This document shows, in pieces, positions 25,258 through 37,938 of a stretch of DNA of 64,000 bases. The notes beneath the pieces were generated by a model, which saw only the letters and a program-made list of their open reading frames with translations, ran no database searches and had not been told where the DNA came from. Made by a program: the position numbers and the translations under genes. The DNA comes from Dallia pectoralis. Lineage: Eukaryota > Chordata > Actinopteri > Esociformes > Umbridae. The stretch spans positions 8,864,580-8,928,579 of the forward strand of contig CM055760.1 of the NCBI GenBank assembly GCA_029465975.1. Direction: 5' to 3'. The first letter of the stretch is position 1, and the number at the start of each line of letters is the position of its first letter.

Positions 25258-26659
25258 GGATCTCGCGATGGTCATGAAGATCAACAGACGTTACGATAAG
25301 ACCTTTGACAGCCAGTGCGAATGGTTCGTTATTCTAATGAGCTGACCCCCACACTGTCACTGCGCTGGTAAAAGCAGTGCATTGTGGTACTTGTAGTTTG
25401 TGACATTCCACGTGGTAGTCAAGCTGTTGTCGGTGTTTCTTAATCTAATTATCAGACAGAGATGCGGTAGCTTGTGAGACGTCTCACAGTGTTTCACCGT
25501 ATTCACATTCTGCTGCCTTTAGATTAAATCAAAGAAATATATTAAATGCAGAACTACATACCCCACTGCACATCTTGTGTGACCATATGGTTTTTAGTCA
25601 CGCCTCAGAGATTATTCCTGGAGGAATCTTTGACTGCCATTTTCGGATTATTAATCTTTGTTGATAATGATTGATTACGTTATTATTCTGTTATTTTACT
25701 TATATTATTTTATAAATATGTTCTTAAACAAACATTCACTAAATGTGGATTGGGCCTTTCTTTCAATGTAGTCCCTTAAAAGATGTAATGTATAGCGATA
25801 AAATGTAACGGCAGTGCATACGGGTGTGTAGATGTTCACTCCCAAACAGTCCGTCTTACCCAAATAAGTGCTTTACAGACTCATATCAACACTGTATGTA
25901 CAGAAGTGTAAAACCAAAGCAAGGACAAATCTGCAATGTACACTATTACTGTTTGTCTAGGTTACTAAAATTCTGCTGCTATTAACAGATTCCCCTGCGG
26001 TGGGGCATCTGTGAGGAACCTCATTAATTTTTCGAGATCCCCAAGATCCAACAAATTGCTTGTTTTTGCAATCATCCTATTGTCTGCTGTAGCACTGTAC
26101 ATGTTTAAGAAAAAATATATGTATTTTTTTCAGAGAGAAAATGCTTTCAAAGGGTCTTTTGTTTTGGTTGTGAATAATATAATGGTGTACGAACATTAGA
26201 GTGAGCCACCTGACAAAAGAGACGAGATTGGCGATTATGTCACGCAGAACATTCAATGGGAGTGCTCATTTGTCTTAATATTATCTGCAGATTTTGCAAC
26301 TTTTGTAACAACAATCCTGATATTTTTTCATATTGCACAGATGTCACAACGTCCTCTGCAAACTGGAACTTTATTATCGTGACAACTTGGTTTGATAAGC
26401 GTGGATATTAACTCCCTATCTGCGTGCTTTTGGGCTGGAAGGCTGAGTGTTTGAGCGCTGCTATTTGCCCTGTCTCAATTTGTAAACTATCTGTGACCGT
26501 CATCTAGGATTCACCATTTTCCTCCTATTGGCCTGAATCATGAGTAATGTTTTAACTTATACGTATCAATGTTTTCTCTCAGTTGTGGGATTAGAACATT
26601 GGGGTTTAAACTGTGTCTGTTATCTCAAAGCTATAAAATGAAAAGTATGTGCAAGAACT

Positions 26660-26940
26660 CAGAGAGTAATTATAGAACAATAGTAATGTGATTGAGAACA
26701 ACAGAACTGTGACGAAGAACAGTGATGCTGTGATGCAGATCGATATAAATGTTTTAGAACAATGATACTGGGATACAGAACAATAGTACTGTGAGTACTG
26801 TGATAGAATGGTAATAGAGAATAATAAATCGGTGATACAGAACAGTAGAACAGTTTTAGAGAACAACAGTACTGTGATATAGAGTAAAATAAATGTGTTC
26901 GAGACGACAGTACTGTTATTTAGAACAATATAACAGTTTT
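26660..26940 (+). repeat. Degenerate short tandem repeat
   Basis: About 8-10 diverged copies of roughly AGAACAATAGTACTGTGATA; units vary in length and many bases differ. Confidence 0.6.
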
Positions 26941-28904
26941 GTTGTTGTTTGTTGTTCATAAAGGTTAGGTTATCTGGGTTTAGGTTAGGGAACATGTATT
27001 TCTTGGTTTAGTTTCTGGTTCCCACAAGGACAGAAAAACAAATGTGTGTGTTTCTGTACATGGTAAAAGTGTTGTGAGGAAAAGGACATTTAGGTCTGTC
27101 TGGAAGAATAAGCTTTGAGAGTGGGGCCAATGGAAAGCAGCTTATCTTCTAAAAGCCCAGAATGTTCCGAGAAGGCTTTTTCACACAAACACAAACAAAG
27201 TCCCACCTTGTCTTGGCAGACACCCAGAATGAATCTGCCAGGTGATTTAGGGAAGCCTCGTGTGTTGCAGTGACTCAGCAGAGATAAGAGGCATCGACTC
27301 TCAGTCCACGACTGAGACTTGTATGGGTTGTGCTAGCGGCAGCCTCCCCGGCTTCTAGCAATCAGAATAATGACTCTTGAGGATTAAAATGGCTAATTTG
27401 AAACTAAAGCTCTGTATTACACATCTCTGAGGGAACACTACTGAGTCATATAGGGAATCTTATATGACCAAGAGTGGTCTGTGGTCTATAAAAACATGGG
27501 TGTGTGTGCATGTTCATTTTAAATCATTTTGTCTGTGAATATACATGCTTCAGTCAGTACATTTCATTCAGAGGATTGAGAATTCTGGAGCGTTCAGAAG
27601 CCCATCTATCAAAAAAAGGTTGACTAAAGTTGATTAGGCTATACTAAGTTGTACAATAAAGATTACAGGATAAATCCGAAGATATGTATTGTAGGTCTAG
27701 AAACGAACAGACGAAGAGCAGTCGTAGCAGTGGATCAGCAAGCTTTATAATCTAATGTTTTTTGCCATTCCTTCTTGCACTCTTGGATTCCTTGTGTCCG
27801 ACTATGACGTAGACAGCAAGAGTGCGTGTTGATTCTGGTGGGTGACAACTCTGGTCTAGACTTTTGCTGTGCAGCATGATAAGATTTAGCATCTGATGTA
27901 CTTTGGGAGACAAATATCTCGACATTTGTGATATGAGTTAGACAGTGTAGTCTAAATTGATAAAACAACGATGTCGGTCTCTTCCAATGCAGCGCAGGCA
28001 ATTGGCAGATTGTCCCAGAGACCTTGCTTGGCTGTGTGTATATCTTTTGTAATAAGAGAAGGCCGAGAAAAGGCTTTGCTTTGCCCTGTGTTATCAGACT
28101 AAGCCCAACCCCTCAGCTCCTGTGTTATCGTACTGAAAGGTACACAATACAACAAGTTGCCTTAAAGAAATTTAAGGATTATTATGATGCTTCATTAATT
28201 CTCTCTAATTCACAGCTTGCTCTCAAAAATCCAGCGGGCACACAAACCAGTGCATGACCTGCTCAATGACAAACAAATGTTTCCGGGAACTGGTGTATCC
28301 AGAGTAAACCCCAAAAATCATCTAAATACTGGAGAACACAACAATGTAGCCAATACTGCAGTGTTTCAATAAGGTTGTGGGTTTAGAGAGACTGTTATTA
28401 ACCTTTCCTCCTTGGTGCTAAGGATTAAGTCCAACCACGTACGGTGCCTGGGTGTGTAGGCTATCTAGCTAAATATTTAATGAGGAACCACCACGTACAA
28501 GCATGCATTGTCGCGCATGCAACATTCATTATTTATCTAGTAGCTACACAACACCAGTGTAAATTGATGACTGCAATCATTGGAATAAAAGTCCTTAATC
28601 GGCTTTACTCTGGTTCCTGGTCATCTATTTAAACTGCGCGTCACAGATTGGTCTCGTGTCTCTCAATGTGAACACCTTCAACTTCCTCCTGTTTCACAAA
28701 ACAAGTGGGCAACAATTCTATCAGCAGTATTAAATGGAAAGCGTATATTCTCATCCGAATTCAATTAAAAAGCATTAACGCAGTAACGCAGAATGAAATA
28801 ACAGCTGGGATAAACCAGATGTTTTGTGATCCAGGGATGTTTGCAGCTTGGCTATAACATAATTTCATGGCCATTTGCTAAACAGGTCTGTTCACCATTC
28901 AGAA

Positions 28905-29400
28905 AGGTCTCTAGATCTGTCGGTTGCCTTTCATGCTGTTAACCGTCACATTGAACTTAAATATCTTGGGTCTGGCTGTCTCTGACAGAGGCTGGGAGGC
29001 TCAAGACATTTTTGGATTAAACGCTACTACCAGTTGATTTGAATAGGATCAGTATCTGCCCTAGCTTCTCTTACAATTGGTGTTCCCCAAGGCTTAGTTC
29101 TAGGCCATTTACTCTTCTGTGTACACAAATGAATGTGTCTCTGTCATAAATTTCTGCACCTGACCTGACTTCTCATATCATTGCTATAGAAATGAGACAC
29201 AACTATTTTACTCCCCCCTGCATACTGACACCTAGGTAACGACAACTTTCTGTGCACGCCTGGCAGCTTGGATATCGGCACACCCCCTCAAGCTCAACAA
29301 GAATAAGACTGAGCTTCTCTTCTTCTGTGGTAATGCCTGTTTGGTTCCAAACTTAACTGTGGATGTTGGCAACTTCTCAGTGTTATGTTAGGCGTTATGA
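28905..29400 (+). mobile_element. LINE (non-LTR retrotransposon) reverse-transcriptase relic
   Basis: Plus-strand fragments spread over frames match the usual order of a fish LINE reverse transcriptase: DLSVAFHAVNRHIELKYL near 28916, IGVPQGLVLGHLLF near 29080, a ruined catalytic box YRNETQLFYS near 29187 where YADDTQL is expected, and WISAHPLKLNKNKTELLF near 29270. Frameshifts and loss of the catalytic aspartates show it is dead. The family (CR1/L2/Rex type) was not decided. Confidence 0.7.
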
Positions 29401-29888
29401 TTAGGTTACGTTTCAGCATACAGGGTACATTCATTGAGTTAGGTTAAGGTTAAAAGAGTTAATTGTTAGTTAAGTTAGTTAAGGATAGGAAAGATGGGGA
29501 ACTGGTCCCTATAAGGATTCAAAACAAATGTATGTGAACACAATATCTATATGCTTGAGTATGTTATACGTGTAGGTATGTTCACGACCAGAAGATATAT
29601 ATATATATATATGAAAAGAACAAAACATTAAAAATGAATACTGGACACATTTTAATGCCTGAAGTTGCTGAATCACCCTTACTCTCATCAATCCTCAGAA
29701 TATATATATATTTTTAAAATGTATTCGTTTTCAAGCTGATTTGCAGCGATGTGTTTTTGACAGTCAAAAATACTTTCTGATAAAATGTAACACATAATAA
29801 AATGTATAAAAAAAAAGATATGGTCCAAATGACACTGCATAGTAGGAACGAGTAGCACTGTAGTCAATGGTCCCTCCCTTTCGTGGCC

Positions 29889-30133
29889 ATTGGTTAAAGA
29901 CCCAGTACCCCCAGTGGCCCCGCCTCACTCGTGTGAAAAAAGGATAAATATCAACGCAACCTGATTTCTTCTAGAACGTCAGCCAGACCAAATTAAGACT
30001 TCTTAGAGTCCCTTGTATTTATTGGGAATTGAGGCGACTATCGGATAAAAAACGAATTGACCTATACCACCAGTTTACTAATTTTAGGTTGCCAGGTTGT
30101 TTTAACGGGGCAACAAATAACAATTCCCTTAAA
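29889..30133 (+). promoter_or_regulatory. mat2a: mat2a core promoter and 5' UTR
   Basis: An inverted CCAAT box (ATTGG, 29889-29893), a GC box (CCCCGCC, 29918-29924) and a TATA-like ATAAATA (29944-29950) are in canonical order, placing the likely start near 29975 and a 5' UTR of about 160 nt before the ATG at 30134. Confidence 0.55.
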
Positions 30134-33100
30134 ATGAACGGTCAGTTGAACGGTTTCCACAACTCACTCATTGAGGAGGATTGCTTTTTGTTCACATCTG
30201 AGTCTGTGGGAGAGGGACACCCAGGTGAGTTTGCCATGCGTCTGGTGCTTTTCTCCGTTTGCTAACATTAAGTAGGTAGCTGCATTCCCCCTGTGTGTTC
30301 AACACAACAAGGTCATGGCGTAGATGTAGCTACCTAGCGAAATGCTATCGGATTGCCTTGCAGTCATTTTTTTTGCAAACAAACAAAACGTTACATAATG
30401 TAGGTATTATTTAGTTAATTTAATAACATGAAAGTAAGCCAGTATCCACATTCGTCTGATATATTGGGTCTAGATGGGGAGGGAGCACGCGCCTGTTTCT
30501 GGGCCACGCGGGGTGCTAGCGTCTTAGCATGTTGCTAGCAGTACATGCTAACTCTAATCCAAACCATTACACTGGTATTACTTGTCTGTATGATCTAGTC
30601 ATCACAACCTATGTTACTTGACATGTTTTTCTAACAGCGAAACGTGTGTTTTGCCCGGCTATTTGCGTTACTCGGCTCTTCTAGGCAATGTAGTGTGAAT
30701 TGAGTCGCACACCGGTATTATTGCATCAGTATTTGAACTTGAACACGTGACATGCGCTCCTTCAGATTTGGTTCTGTTGATATCCGGTAGTTGGGTTCAG
30801 ACATGGTGCTACTGTGCTGAGTAGGTTCTGTTGGTACTACTGTGCTGAGTAGGTTCTGTTGGTACTACTGTGCTGAGTAGGTTCTGTTGGTACTACTGTG
30901 CTGAGTAGGTTCTGTTGGTACTACTGTGCTGAGTAGGTTCTGTTGGTACTACTGTGTGAGTAGGTTCTGTTGGTACTACTGTGCTGAGTAGGTTCTGTTG
31001 GTACTACTGTGCTGAGTAGGTTCTGTTGGTACTACTGTGCTGAGTAGGTTCTGTTGGTACTACTGTGCTGAGTAGGTTCTGTTGGTACTACTGTGCTGAG
31101 TAGGTTCTGTTGGTACTACTGTGCTGAGTAGGTTCTGTTGGTACTACTGTGCTGAGTAGGTTCTGTTGGTACTACTGTGCTGAGTAGGTTCTGTTGGTAC
31201 TACTGTGCTGAGTAGGTTCTGTTGGTACTACTGTGCTGAGTAGGTTCTGTTGGTACTACTGTGCTGAGTAGGTTCTGTTGGTACTACTGTGCTGAGTAGG
31301 TTCTGTTGGTACTACTGTGCTGAGTAGGTTCTGTTGGTACTGAGTAGGTTCTGTTGGTACTACTGTGCTGAGTAGGTTCTGTTGGTACTACTGTGCTGAG
31401 TAGGTTCTGTTGGTACTACTGTGCTGAGTAGGTTCTGTGCTGAGTAGGTTCTGTTGGTACTACTGTGCTGAGTAGGTTCTGTTGGTACTACTGTGCTGAG
31501 TAGGTTCTGTTGGTTCAGACATGGTGCTACTGTGCTGAGTAGGTTCTGTTGATATCCGGTAGTTGGGTTCAGACATGGTGCTACTGTGCTGAGTAGGTTC
31601 TGTTGATACCCGGTAGTTGGGTTAGTCGAGCTCTCCAGCAGCTGTCACTTCAGTCGTGCTGTATTTAGGTCCATTGCTGAGCATTTATAGCTACAACAGG
31701 TCAGTGATTTATTTTGATTGACAGAAACATGGGGCAACCATGTAGACTTTCCAGTCTCACCGCAAATGGGGTGTTTAATTCCCATGTTAGTCATTCGGCT
31801 AATTTAATGCAGGCGTTACTGTACTCGAACCGATTTTCTGCGCTGTCAACTTTTCTAGAATCGACTTTCTCTTACATTTACACAATGTTAATGCCCAGTA
31901 TACTTGTGTTTAACCGGTATTACAGCCCTCAATAAGTACAGGTTTAGGTAAAGTGCTCACTCAACAGTTATGGTAGGGTGATTTCGGCAGTGCTGTTAAT
32001 TATCTATAGGATTACTTGCATCCTATATATAGACCTCTCAGGGTACTGCAGTGCTCCTGTCTCCTGGCGATTATGTGTGTTTTTGTGCAAGAAACTGCTT
32101 TCGACCAATCGTCACATTGGCAACAATTTACAGCATGTGATAAAGTCCACCTTATAATCCATTGAATGGAACTCAACATGGTCCTGATTTTTGTGAAGGC
32201 TTATTTCTATAATTGCCCTGATCTCCCTGCAGGCAGGGCTGTGAGAGTATTGACGTGATTAGAATGTGGTACACTGCAGCTGCTGCTTATATATAGCCCT
32301 CTCCATGTCAGGCTTGCATGCATTCTTAGCTAGTTCCATAAAGAGGGATTGGTTTTGCCGTTATGCCCTTTCTGAGCGTTCGGTGAAGGTCTTGTTTGTC
32401 TCCGTTAACCCTGGTTTTCTTGACAGATAAGATTTGTGACCAGATCAGCGACGCAGTGCTCGATGCCCACCTCAAACAGGACCCGGATGCCAAAGTGGCG
32501 TGTGGTAAGGAGGCGTTTGACACTGTACAAGGCCTTTGCTTTGGTCCCATGTCATCTGAGATATGCTGAGGTGTTGTGACAATACCAGAAAAGAGTAACA
32601 CCAGTCTTATTTGACACAATAGTCAATTCCCAGATGACACGATGCCATGAAAGTGTGTCCAATTATGGTGCTTTATCGAGATGGTTACAAAGCTACTGCC
32701 TTTAGAAAGCATCAGGCATCTTGACTTCAATGTCGTCTATACCGCCCTGAGCATAAAAGGGCTCTTTCAGTACGGTTAAAATGTTTAGTTATACACTTCC
32801 CATCTCTTGATTTCTCTCACTGTGTCCTACGCTCTTTGACTTTGCCGGTGCTTTTTCAGAGACCGTGGCTAAAACCGGGATGATCCTCCTCGCTGGTGAG
32901 GTCACTTCCAGGGCCAATGTTGATTACCAGAAGGTCGTCCGGGACACAATCAAGCACATCGGCTACGATGACTCATCCAAAGGTAACGCCCGCCGGAGAG
33001 TGTTCACAAACTCCCGACGACGTGTTCTGCGGTTGCGCGTCACCGTTAGCTAGCGGGTCTAGACAAGCGTTTTACCTTCGCTCCTTTCTCACAGGCTTTG

Positions 33101-36100
33101 ACTATAAGACCTGTAACGTCCTGGTGGCTCTAGAGCAGCAGTCTCCTGATATCGCTCAAGGTGTTCACCTGGACCGCAAAGAGGAGGATGTTGGTGCCGG
33201 AGACCAGGTTGGTTGGGGATTGCTGTTTCCCGCCTGCTTGTAAATGTGCATCTCTCGTTTGTGCAAGTGTCTCCGAGCTAAGGGGTTTAAAATGATACTG
33301 CCCGTAGGGGCTAATTACAACTTCAAGTGGCTCGTTCCTCATTTCCGTTCTCTAATGCACCATGTCGCCTGACGAGGTTGTCCCGGATTATTAGACACTC
33401 CTATTAAAGTGTATCCGTAGGGCCGTTGTGTCCTGGATAATTGTGTGTTGTCCTGTATGAGTCATTGTCTGGCCCAGGTCATTAAATAAAAGTTTTGGGA
33501 TTCTGTTTGTTGATTACGTACTGAATAAACCTGTTTCAAATCCAGCTGTAAATTTGAGACAAGGACATGATTTGTTTTTTAGTTTACATTATACTAATGG
33601 GTGGTTTGACCATTTTAGCATTCACTGGAAGTCAGATATGGTGTGAGTCAATAACTACTTCCCTGGTCCTGACGATGGATGATTTGTTTGGCAGTGTGGT
33701 TATTATTTCTGTGTGACTTGTTACAGGGACTGATGTTCGGCTATGCCACAGATGAGACTGAAGAGTGCATGCCCCTCACCATCGTCCTGGCCCACAAGCT
33801 GAATGCCAAGATGGCCGAACTACGCCGCAATGGAACCCTGCCCTGGCTGAGACCCGACTCCAAAACTCAGGTTTGTGTTCTGCACAGTAGAGCAATAATA
33901 CTTCGATCAATGATGATCCAAATACTGCTGCATGGATCCACATTCAAAGTACAAACCGCACAATTTTATTTTTATTTATAAATTTAAGTGATTTATTTGC
34001 CATCGGCAGCTTTTGTTGTAGGTGCAGATTGTGTTAATATTGGAGATAAAATTATAAATGTTACAAAGGTACTAATATTTGGGCTAATTTATCTTTTCCT
34101 TCTTAAACAAGGATATTTCTAATTTGTTTTATTTGATTAACACCTAGCTGATCAAATTATGTGTGAACATAATTCATGTTGTAAATGATTTATTGCTGGA
34201 AAAAGCTGTTTTTTGAATTGGAATAACTTGTCTTCAAAGGCCCATTATCAGTAGCCATCAGTCCTCTTTCAATGGCACATTGGTTTTGTTAATCCGATTT
34301 TATAATTTTCACAAAAGCTGATCATTATACTCTTTCTCAATTATTTTAGCCGAGCTGGAAACATTTGTGCTGATTAAAGACTCGAAAACCCTCCTTTAGG
34401 TTAGTTCAGTATGTGAAGCACCTGCATTTGTGGGTTTGATTACAGGTTCCAAATGGCCTGAAACAAATAACGTTGTTCTGAAACTCGACAGTGTATGCGG
34501 GGAGTTGCCAGGTAACGCACGGTCTCTTGGAACGCTGTGTACTACTTCACCAAACAGCCCAAACTGCTCTGACAAGAATAGAAAGTGAAGTAGGTGACCC
34601 TGGGGAAATACAGAGAAGGCGGACAAATGCACAGGTGTCTAGTTTGAGAATTGCCTCGCAGGTCCTCAAATGCGCTTCACTCAACAGTACCTGCAAAAAC
34701 AGCAGTCTCAATGTCAACAATGAAGCGACGATTCTCAAGTGCTGGCAATCTAGGCAGCGTGGGAAAGATAAAGCCTCGTGTCAGACCGGTTAATAAAACC
34801 AAAAGATTAACACGGGCCAAAGAACATTATAGGAAGATTGGAACAGAATCTCAGTTTGATGCGTTTGACTCGCATGAAATAACTTCTGTGAAACGCAGAC
34901 CAAGTCAGAAGATGAGTGATTTGCCACCTGGCTAAGAACCGTATGGCCCTGCCTCTCCACCTGCAGGTGACCGTTCAGTACAGGCAGGACCGGGGGGCCA
35001 TGCTCCCAGTGCGTGTCCACACCGTGGTGGTGTCTGTACAGCACGATGAGATCATCTGCCTGGACGAGATGCGCGACGCCCTGAAGGAGCAGGTGGTGAA
35101 GGCCGTGGTGCCCTCAGTCTACCTGGACGACGACACCATCTACCACCTGCAGCCCAGCGGGCGCTTTGTCATCGGAGGTCCTCAGGTGAGCGTTGTACAT
35201 CGCTGTTATCGCCGGACACTCAGCTGGACCGGTGGTTCTGGTGTTCCTCGGCTGACTGTCTCTCTCTCTCAGGGTGACGCTGGCTTGACGGGACGGAAGA
35301 TCATCGTGGACACCTACGGGGGCTGGGGGGCCCACGGTGGGGGGGCCTTCTCAGGGAAGGACTACACTAAGGTGGACCGCTCAGCTGCGTACGCGGCCCG
35401 CTGGGTCGCCAAGTCTCTGGTGAAGGCTGAGCTGTGTAAGCGTGTTCTGGTCCAGGTGAGCGATGGCATGTTTTGTTCCGCTTGTTGATTTTGTATCGTG
35501 TTACTGTTATGTGTCACGATAAGACAGATAAGTTGGAACATGTTCTAATTGATTTCTTCCTGTTTGTTAAAGTTGCGGTCTGGGACTTTTGTGATAAGCT
35601 AAATCAATTTTCCACCTCCCATTTTGGGCTGTTTGTAATCTAGTAGTTAAATAACCTAATCACTTCTCAGTAAGTCATGAAATTCCAAGACATAGCGCAC
35701 AGATTGGCACACAAGTTCGAAAATACATGTGTAATAAAAGCGTCCGTGTTGTCAGGTGTCCTATGCTATTGGAGTTGCCCATCCCCTATCAATCTCCATC
35801 TTCCACTACGGGACGTCACAGAAGAGCGAGAGGGAGCTGCTGGACATCGTCAAGAAGAACTTTGACCTTCGCCCTGGTGTCATTGTCAGGTGGGGTTATA
35901 GAACGGTGTTCTCTGGCAGTTACGCTGTCTGCTGAGTTCCCATTGGAGTTGTACATTTTAAATTCCGCATCCTAATTGGTACTTCAGTAATTATGCATTT
36001 ATTACCCAATCGATAACCTTGTGTTTTTGTGTTCCAGGGAGCTTGACCTGAAGAAGCCCATCTACCAGCGGACAGCTGCATACGGCCACTTTGGCCGGGA

Positions 36101-36140
36101 AGCCTTCCCCTGGGAGGTCCCCAAAAAGCTCAAATACTGA
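30134..36140 (+). CDS. mat2a: S-adenosylmethionine synthase isoform type-2 (MAT II alpha)
   Basis: Nine exons (30134-30224, 32427-32504, 32860-32982, 33095-33207, 33727-33870, 34967-35185, 35273-35455, 35756-35889, 36038-36140) encode 395 residues, the length I recall for human MAT2A. Seen: MNGQLNGFHNSLIEED, the ATP-binding TSESVGEGHPDKICDQISDA, GYATDETEECMPLTI, the P-loop-like [20 protein letters not shown], and the C-terminus FPWEVPKKLKY. It makes S-adenosylmethionine from methionine and ATP in the cytosol and nucleus as a homotetramer, often with MAT2B. The MNGQLNGF start separates it from liver MAT1A. Intron 1 carries a large 28-bp minisatellite and intron 5 a Tc1 relic. The 3' UTR carries four METTL16-type hairpins (separate entries), so SAM feedback on mRNA splicing and stability is expected. 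It is convergent with the saposin gene. Confidence 0.97.
30800..31545 (+). repeat. 28-bp minisatellite in mat2a intron 1
   Basis: About 26 copies of TTCTGTTGGTACTACTGTGC followed by TGAGTAGG, almost identical, with a few shortened units. Both edges (30776-30803 and 31513-31620) share a longer variant containing ATATCCGGTAGTTGGGTTCA and GACATGGTGCTACTG, showing higher-order structure. Confidence 0.95.
34200..34925 (+). mobile_element. Tc1/mariner relic in mat2a intron 5
   Basis: Plus-strand sequence follows, with many changes and gaps, the start of a common fish Tc1-like transposase region as I recall it: AAATGGCCTGAAAC, CGCTGTGTACTACTTCACC, GTGTCTAGTTTGAGAATTGC, CAGTCTCAATGTCAACAATG, CGATTCTCAAGTGCTGGCAA, then GGGCCAAAGAACATTA and GATTGGAACAGAATCTCAGT. 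No intact frame remains. It ends about 45 bp before the exon 6 acceptor. Confidence 0.65.
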
Positions 36141-36166
36141 ACCCCAAAACCCTTCCCATCCCGAGC

Positions 36167-36193
36167 TGTAGGTGTACTACAGAAAAACCCACA
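36167..36193 (+). promoter_or_regulatory. METTL16-type hairpin 1 in mat2a 3' UTR
   Basis: A 7-bp stem (TGTAGGT with ACCCACA, one A-C mismatch) closes a 13-nt loop GTACTACAGAAAA containing the UACAGARAA m6A motif. It lies 27 nt after the stop codon, the place where the first human MAT2A hairpin lies. Confidence 0.75.
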
Positions 36194-36587
36194 CTCGTTT
36201 GGGAAGGGTGTATTTCCCCGAGCGCCTTTTCAAACTGTCAACTCCCCCTCTTATTGAAGGATGCTTCACTCCCGTCCCGATCTGTTCGTTTCAAATTGCT
36301 CGCACACTCCTTGAAGTCCCATGTGTTTCCTTAACGGTACCCCAACACATTTTTTTTTTTTTAATCGAAGAAATAATTAACGGCACATTTTGGGTTGAAG
36401 ATCAGCAGTACTTGAAACTGGTAATTAGGATATAGATCTTGTCCCCTTTAACTTTATTTTTTTAAATTAAAGTGTAAAGCAAAGTGTTTGCCTTCGGGGC
36501 AGACAACCAAAACGCGATTGTAGGGGAGAATGGTTAGGTTGTGAAATCATTACCATGTTCGGAAGTGTCATCCCTTCAGATCATGTT

Positions 36588-36614
36588 TTCTGACGTGTTA
36601 CAGAGAAGTCAGAA
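36588..36614 (+). promoter_or_regulatory. METTL16-type hairpin 2 in mat2a 3' UTR
   Basis: A perfect 7-bp stem (TTCTGAC with GTCAGAA) closes the 13-nt loop GTGTTACAGAGAA, with UACAGAGAA at 36599-36607. Confidence 0.85.
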
Positions 36615-37503
36615 GCTGCTAAATGACCTGGTTTGTTGGAGTCACGGAGAGGGAAGGGGGACAAAATCCATATATATATGTTTCCTTTGACGGAGACAGT
36701 GTGGACATCACCATTAAAAGTGTCTGCTTTTCAGCCTTTCTTGATATCTGATTTGTCCTCTTGTGTTACCAGAAAGGATTGTCTTGGCCTGTCTATATTT
36801 GACGTAATGGAAGCTTTCAGTGGTGATTTTCATGTTATAACGGCCCTTTGGCTGTTAATGTCCTCTAACCTTCTCTATGATTGGGATGTGCCTTCTATAT
36901 TTGTTAGTTCATGAGCCAGAGATATCGAGTGGGTTGACAGTGTCTCGGGGGTTAATATGTGGTCCTTTGTGTGTTCTTACTTAAAAACCCCTGTTTTGTG
37001 TATTTTGGTGCCACATTTGCAATTCAATTATGGGTAGAGTGGAACGTGATTGCACACAAAGCGGCCGTTATGCCCCATGCTAGCGCAATTTCTATCTCTA
37101 GGGAAACGCACAGTTCTGCGACTCTGACGTTGTCAACCCAGACAAGCTCACCTCCCCAAAATCAGTCTCACGTCAAGTACTCTAGCTGTCTGCACTGTAA
37201 AAGAAAGCTTTGTCGTAAACCTTGGTCAAATGCGGACTCTGTCTTTAAGGTCTGTCTTTTCTGTCGTTCTTTTAGACCAACGTAAAGGCAAGGTGACCAC
37301 TGAGTGTGGTAAAAGCTTGTCTTTAGTTACTCCTGGGGTCCAGCTATCTGTATCTGTTTAGGACATGGTTGACAAAACAAATGTTTTTTTAATTTCTGGG
37401 ACCTTTATTATATATGTACACCGCCAGGTTATAAAATGGTGCACAGAAGGACTTTAGTCATTTGCCTAACCTGTTTTATTCCGAATGTGTCACCCTGTGC
37501 TTT

Positions 37504-37530
37504 CTGAAGTGTTGTACAGAGAAACTTCAG
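37504..37530 (+). promoter_or_regulatory. METTL16-type hairpin 3 in mat2a 3' UTR
   Basis: A perfect 7-bp stem (CTGAAGT with ACTTCAG) closes the 13-nt loop GTTGTACAGAGAA, with UACAGAGAA at 37515-37523. Confidence 0.88.
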
Positions 37531-37646
37531 GCGGCTGCCACAGGGTGACACTGTAGACCTTAATTGAGGCGCTGTTTATATTTTGTCAACAAGGATCTGA
37601 GATGACACAACTTTTCTGTATAGGCCCATAGATGGAGACAAAGTCT

Positions 37647-37673
37647 GGCTGGTGTTGTACAGAGAAACCAGCC
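37647..37673 (+). promoter_or_regulatory. METTL16-type hairpin 4 in mat2a 3' UTR
   Basis: A perfect 7-bp stem (GGCTGGT with ACCAGCC) closes the same 13-nt loop as hairpin 3, GTTGTACAGAGAA, with UACAGAGAA at 37658-37666. The stem bases differ from hairpin 3 while the loop is identical, as expected if the structure is selected. Confidence 0.88.
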
Positions 37674-37932
37674 TCGTTTACAATGTTCTCTAATCTCATG
37701 GGTCTGTTTGGGACTGTGGATCATTTTAATTTCTCCACATTTACTTTTCAGTCCAGTGGAAAGGCTGTCAGTCTGGTTACTGAAGGTGTAAAAGTGCCTT
37801 TTATAACGTTCTCCGCCCGTACCCGCATACACCTGTTCTATCTTGAACCCCTCACAGGTAATACCCTGTCTCTGGAAACTCTGGTTCCCTTACTCGATGA
37901 CTTGAAATGCTGTCCCATGTGTGAACTCTTTA

Positions 37933-37938
37933 AATAAA
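37933..37938 (+). terminator. Candidate mat2a polyadenylation signal
   Basis: AATAAA in CTTTAAATAAAGG, followed by a TG-containing stretch. A cleavage site near 37955 would give a 3' UTR of about 1.8 kb that holds all four hairpins. Confidence 0.6.

Larger units (their letters stand above)
25258..29860. other. inpp5j 3' UTR and spacer before mat2a
   Basis: AT-rich. No conserved exon seen. A degenerate repeat at about 26660-26940 is built around GAACAATAGTACTGTGAT. A LINE relic occupies about 28905-29400. A short TA run lies at about 29599-29612. No polyadenylation signal was assigned for inpp5j. Confidence 0.5.

Noticed and set aside
34491..34935. Two overlapping open frames in mat2a intron 5
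   Set aside because: They are pieces of the degraded Tc1 transposase region, with frame breaks.
37632..37937. 101-residue frame in the mat2a 3' UTR
   Set aside because: It covers hairpin 4 and the polyadenylation region and has no family resemblance.
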